A stretch of DNA of 33,740 nt. Origin: Mycolicibacterium vaccae NBRC 14118 = CIP 105934. GTDB lineage: Bacteria; Actinomycetota; Actinomycetes; Mycobacteriales; Mycobacteriaceae. Below, one piece after another: positions 32,451 to 33,740 of this stretch. A model generated the notes under the pieces. It did not search any database. It saw nothing but the letters and a program-made list of their open reading frames with translations, and was not told the origin of the DNA. Position numbers and translations under genes: made by a program. The stretch is taken from NCBI RefSeq assembly GCF_001552715.1, contig NZ_BCRS01000056.1, positions 1 to 33,740 on the forward strand, written 5' to 3'. Positions within the stretch are counted from its first letter, which is position 1, and each line of letters starts with the position of its first letter.

Positions 32451-33740
32451 GTGGCTCTCTACCGCAAGTACCGACCGGCGACGTTTGCAGAGGTCGTCGG
32501 CCAGGAACACGTCACCGAGCCGCTGTCGACGGCGCTCAACTCCGGTCGCATCAACCACGCGTACCTGTTCTCCGGGCCGCGCGGCTGCGGCAAGACCTCA
32601 TCGGCGCGCATCCTGGCCCGTTCCCTCAACTGTGTCGAGGGGCCGACGGCCACCCCGTGCGGCGTGTGCGACTCCTGCGTCGCGCTGGCGCCGAACGGGT
32701 CGGGCAACATGGACGTCACCGAGCTCGACGCGGCCAGTCACGGCGGCGTCGACGACACCCGCGAGCTGCGCGACCGCGCTTTCTACGCACCGGCCCAGTC
32801 GCGGTACCGCATCTTCATCGTCGACGAGGCGCACATGGTCACCACGGCCGGCTTCAACGCGCTGCTCAAGATCGTCGAGGAGCCGCCCGAGCATCTGATC
32901 TTCGTGTTCGCCACCACCGAGCCGGAGAAGGTGCTGCCCACCATCCGGTCGCGGACCCATCACTATCCGTTCCGGCTGCTGGCGCCGCGCACCATGCGCT
33001 CGCTGATCGAGAAGATCGTCGCGTCGGAGAACGTCCACGTCGACGACGCGGTGTACCCGCTGGTCATCCGTGCCGGCGGCGGCTCCCCGCGTGACACGCT
33101 CAGCGTCCTCGACCAGCTGCTGGCGGGCGCGCACACCGACGCCGCGGGCACCAGCCACGTCGCCTACCAGCGCGCACTGTCGCTGCTCGGTGCCACCGAC
33201 GTCGCGCTGATCGACGACGCGATCGACGCGTTGGCCGCCAACGACTCGGCCGCGCTGTTCGGTGCGGTGGAAGGCGTCGTCGACGCCGGCCACGATCCGC
33301 GTCGCTTCGCCACCGACCTGCTCGAGCGGTTCCGGGATCTGATCGTGCTGCAGGCCGTCCCCGACGCGGCGGCCCGGGGTGTGGTCGACGGTCCCGAGGA
33401 CGTGCTCGAGCGGATGCGTGAACAGGCGGCCCGGCTCGGCACCGCGACGCTGACCCGCTACGCCGAGGTGGTGCACGCCGGCCTGGGGGAGATGCGCGGG
33501 GCGACGGCGCCGCGACTGCTGCTGGAGGTGGTGTGCGCCCGGTTGCTGCTGCCTTCGGCCAGTGACACCGAGGCCGCGCTGCTGCAGCGCGTCGAGCGCA
33601 TCGAGACCCGGCTGGACATCTCGATCCCGGCCGGCGACGAGATCGTCCCGGCAGCGCCGGCAGCACCGCGCAAGCAGTTCGTCCGCAGGAGTGAGGCCGC
33701 GTCGGCACCGCCCGAGACTGCCCCCACCCCGACACCCGCC
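32451..33740 (+). CDS. dnaX: DNA polymerase III gamma/tau subunit, 5' part (runs off window)
   Basis: The clamp-loader ATPase DnaX starts at GTG 32451 (ALYRKYRPATFAEVVGQEHV). Walker A is SGPRGCGKTS at about 41-50, and a Cys zinc module CVEGPTATPCGVCDSC follows. Walker B/DEAx is FIVDEAHMV, and SRC-like LPTIRSRTHH gives sensor and Arg-finger elements. 430 codons are open to the window end without a stop; the sequence has passed the AAA+ core and oligomerisation domain and entered the Pro/Ala-rich linker typical of tau. The C-terminus is missing. No slippery run for gamma production is visible in this part. Confidence 0.96.
   Translation, partial: MALYRKYRPATFAEVVGQEHVTEPLSTALNSGRINHAYLFSGPRGCGKTSSARILARSLNCVEGPTATPCGVCDSCVALAPNGSGNMDVTELDAASHGGVDDTRELRDRAFYAPAQSRYRIFIVDEAHMVTTAGFNALLKIVEEPPEHLIFVFATTEPEKVLPTIRSRTHHYPFRLLAPRTMRSLIEKIVASENVHVDDAVYPLVIRAGGGSPRDTLSVLDQLLAGAHTDAAGTSHVAYQRALSLLGATDVALIDDAIDALAANDSAALFGAVEGVVDAGHDPRRFATDLLERFRDLIVLQAVPDAAARGVVDGPEDVLERMREQAARLGTATLTRYAEVVHAGLGEMRGATAPRLLLEVVCARLLLPSASDTEAALLQRVERIETRLDISIPAGDEIVPAAPAAPRKQFVRRSEAASAPPETAPTPTPA

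Overview
The window is high-GC actinobacterial DNA that reads as a rapidly growing mycobacterium (Mycolicibacterium-like). Evidence for this is the GTG-rich starts, a mycofactocin-type dehydrogenase, and a right-hand block that resembles a mycobacterial core locus: LigC-type ligase, NHEJ polymerase, Rv3723-like membrane protein, tRNA-Ser, Rv3722c-like AspC, SRP RNA and dnaX. Genus is inferred from recalled family resemblance, not from a search.

Positions 1-22.6 kb hold a dense catabolic cluster. It has two Rieske oxygenase alpha subunits, a plant-type ferredoxin, a fumarate-reductase/ketosteroid-dehydrogenase-like flavoprotein, a two-gene TPP-dependent E1 with a free-standing lipoyl carrier, an adjacent sulfotransferase and alkylsulfatase-like metallo-hydrolase, an acyl-CoA synthetase, a DszA/NtaA-type flavin monooxygenase, six SDRs (one cut by the window edge, one frameshifted), an extended-SDR epimerase, three NTF2/SnoaL-like proteins, a VOC protein, a TIM-barrel isomerase-like protein and a small coupled protein of unknown function. 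Genes are packed with 4-bp start/stop overlaps. No classical beta-oxidation genes and no oxygenase reductase are present. The substrate cannot be read from sequence; a cyclic, terpenoid- or steroid-like compound is a guess.

Two operator families divide this cluster. Family B is a 20-bp palindrome, AATCAATC-N4-GATTnATT, at 7423, 7540, 9020 and 17332. It controls the inner block (2.5-19.0 kb), which encodes its own TetR (14737-15348). Three B sites lie 5-6 nt downstream of a clear sigA-like promoter. Family A, CTATACAnTCGTAYAG-like, occurs at 753, 820, 19005 and 21041. It controls the outer genes on both sides of the B block and lies beside a second TetR (20389-21015). The A regulon therefore brackets the B regulon, which suggests an outer module (sensing or first and last steps) and an inner module under separate control.

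Positions 22.6-23.6 kb carry a LysR regulator divergent from a tandem pair of paralogous SDRs. From 23.6 kb the content looks like chromosome backbone: ligC and an NHEJ polymerase/primase, two small unknown ORFs, a membrane-anchored protein coupled to a type II thioesterase, a DapB-fold dehydrogenase, a secreted PepA-like serine protease, a four-TM protein with an acidic tail, tRNA-Ser(GGA), the 4.5S-type SRP RNA, aspC and the 5' part of dnaX, which runs off the right edge. No IS element, integrase, CRISPR array or origin was seen. No gene-free stretch exceeds 300 bp.
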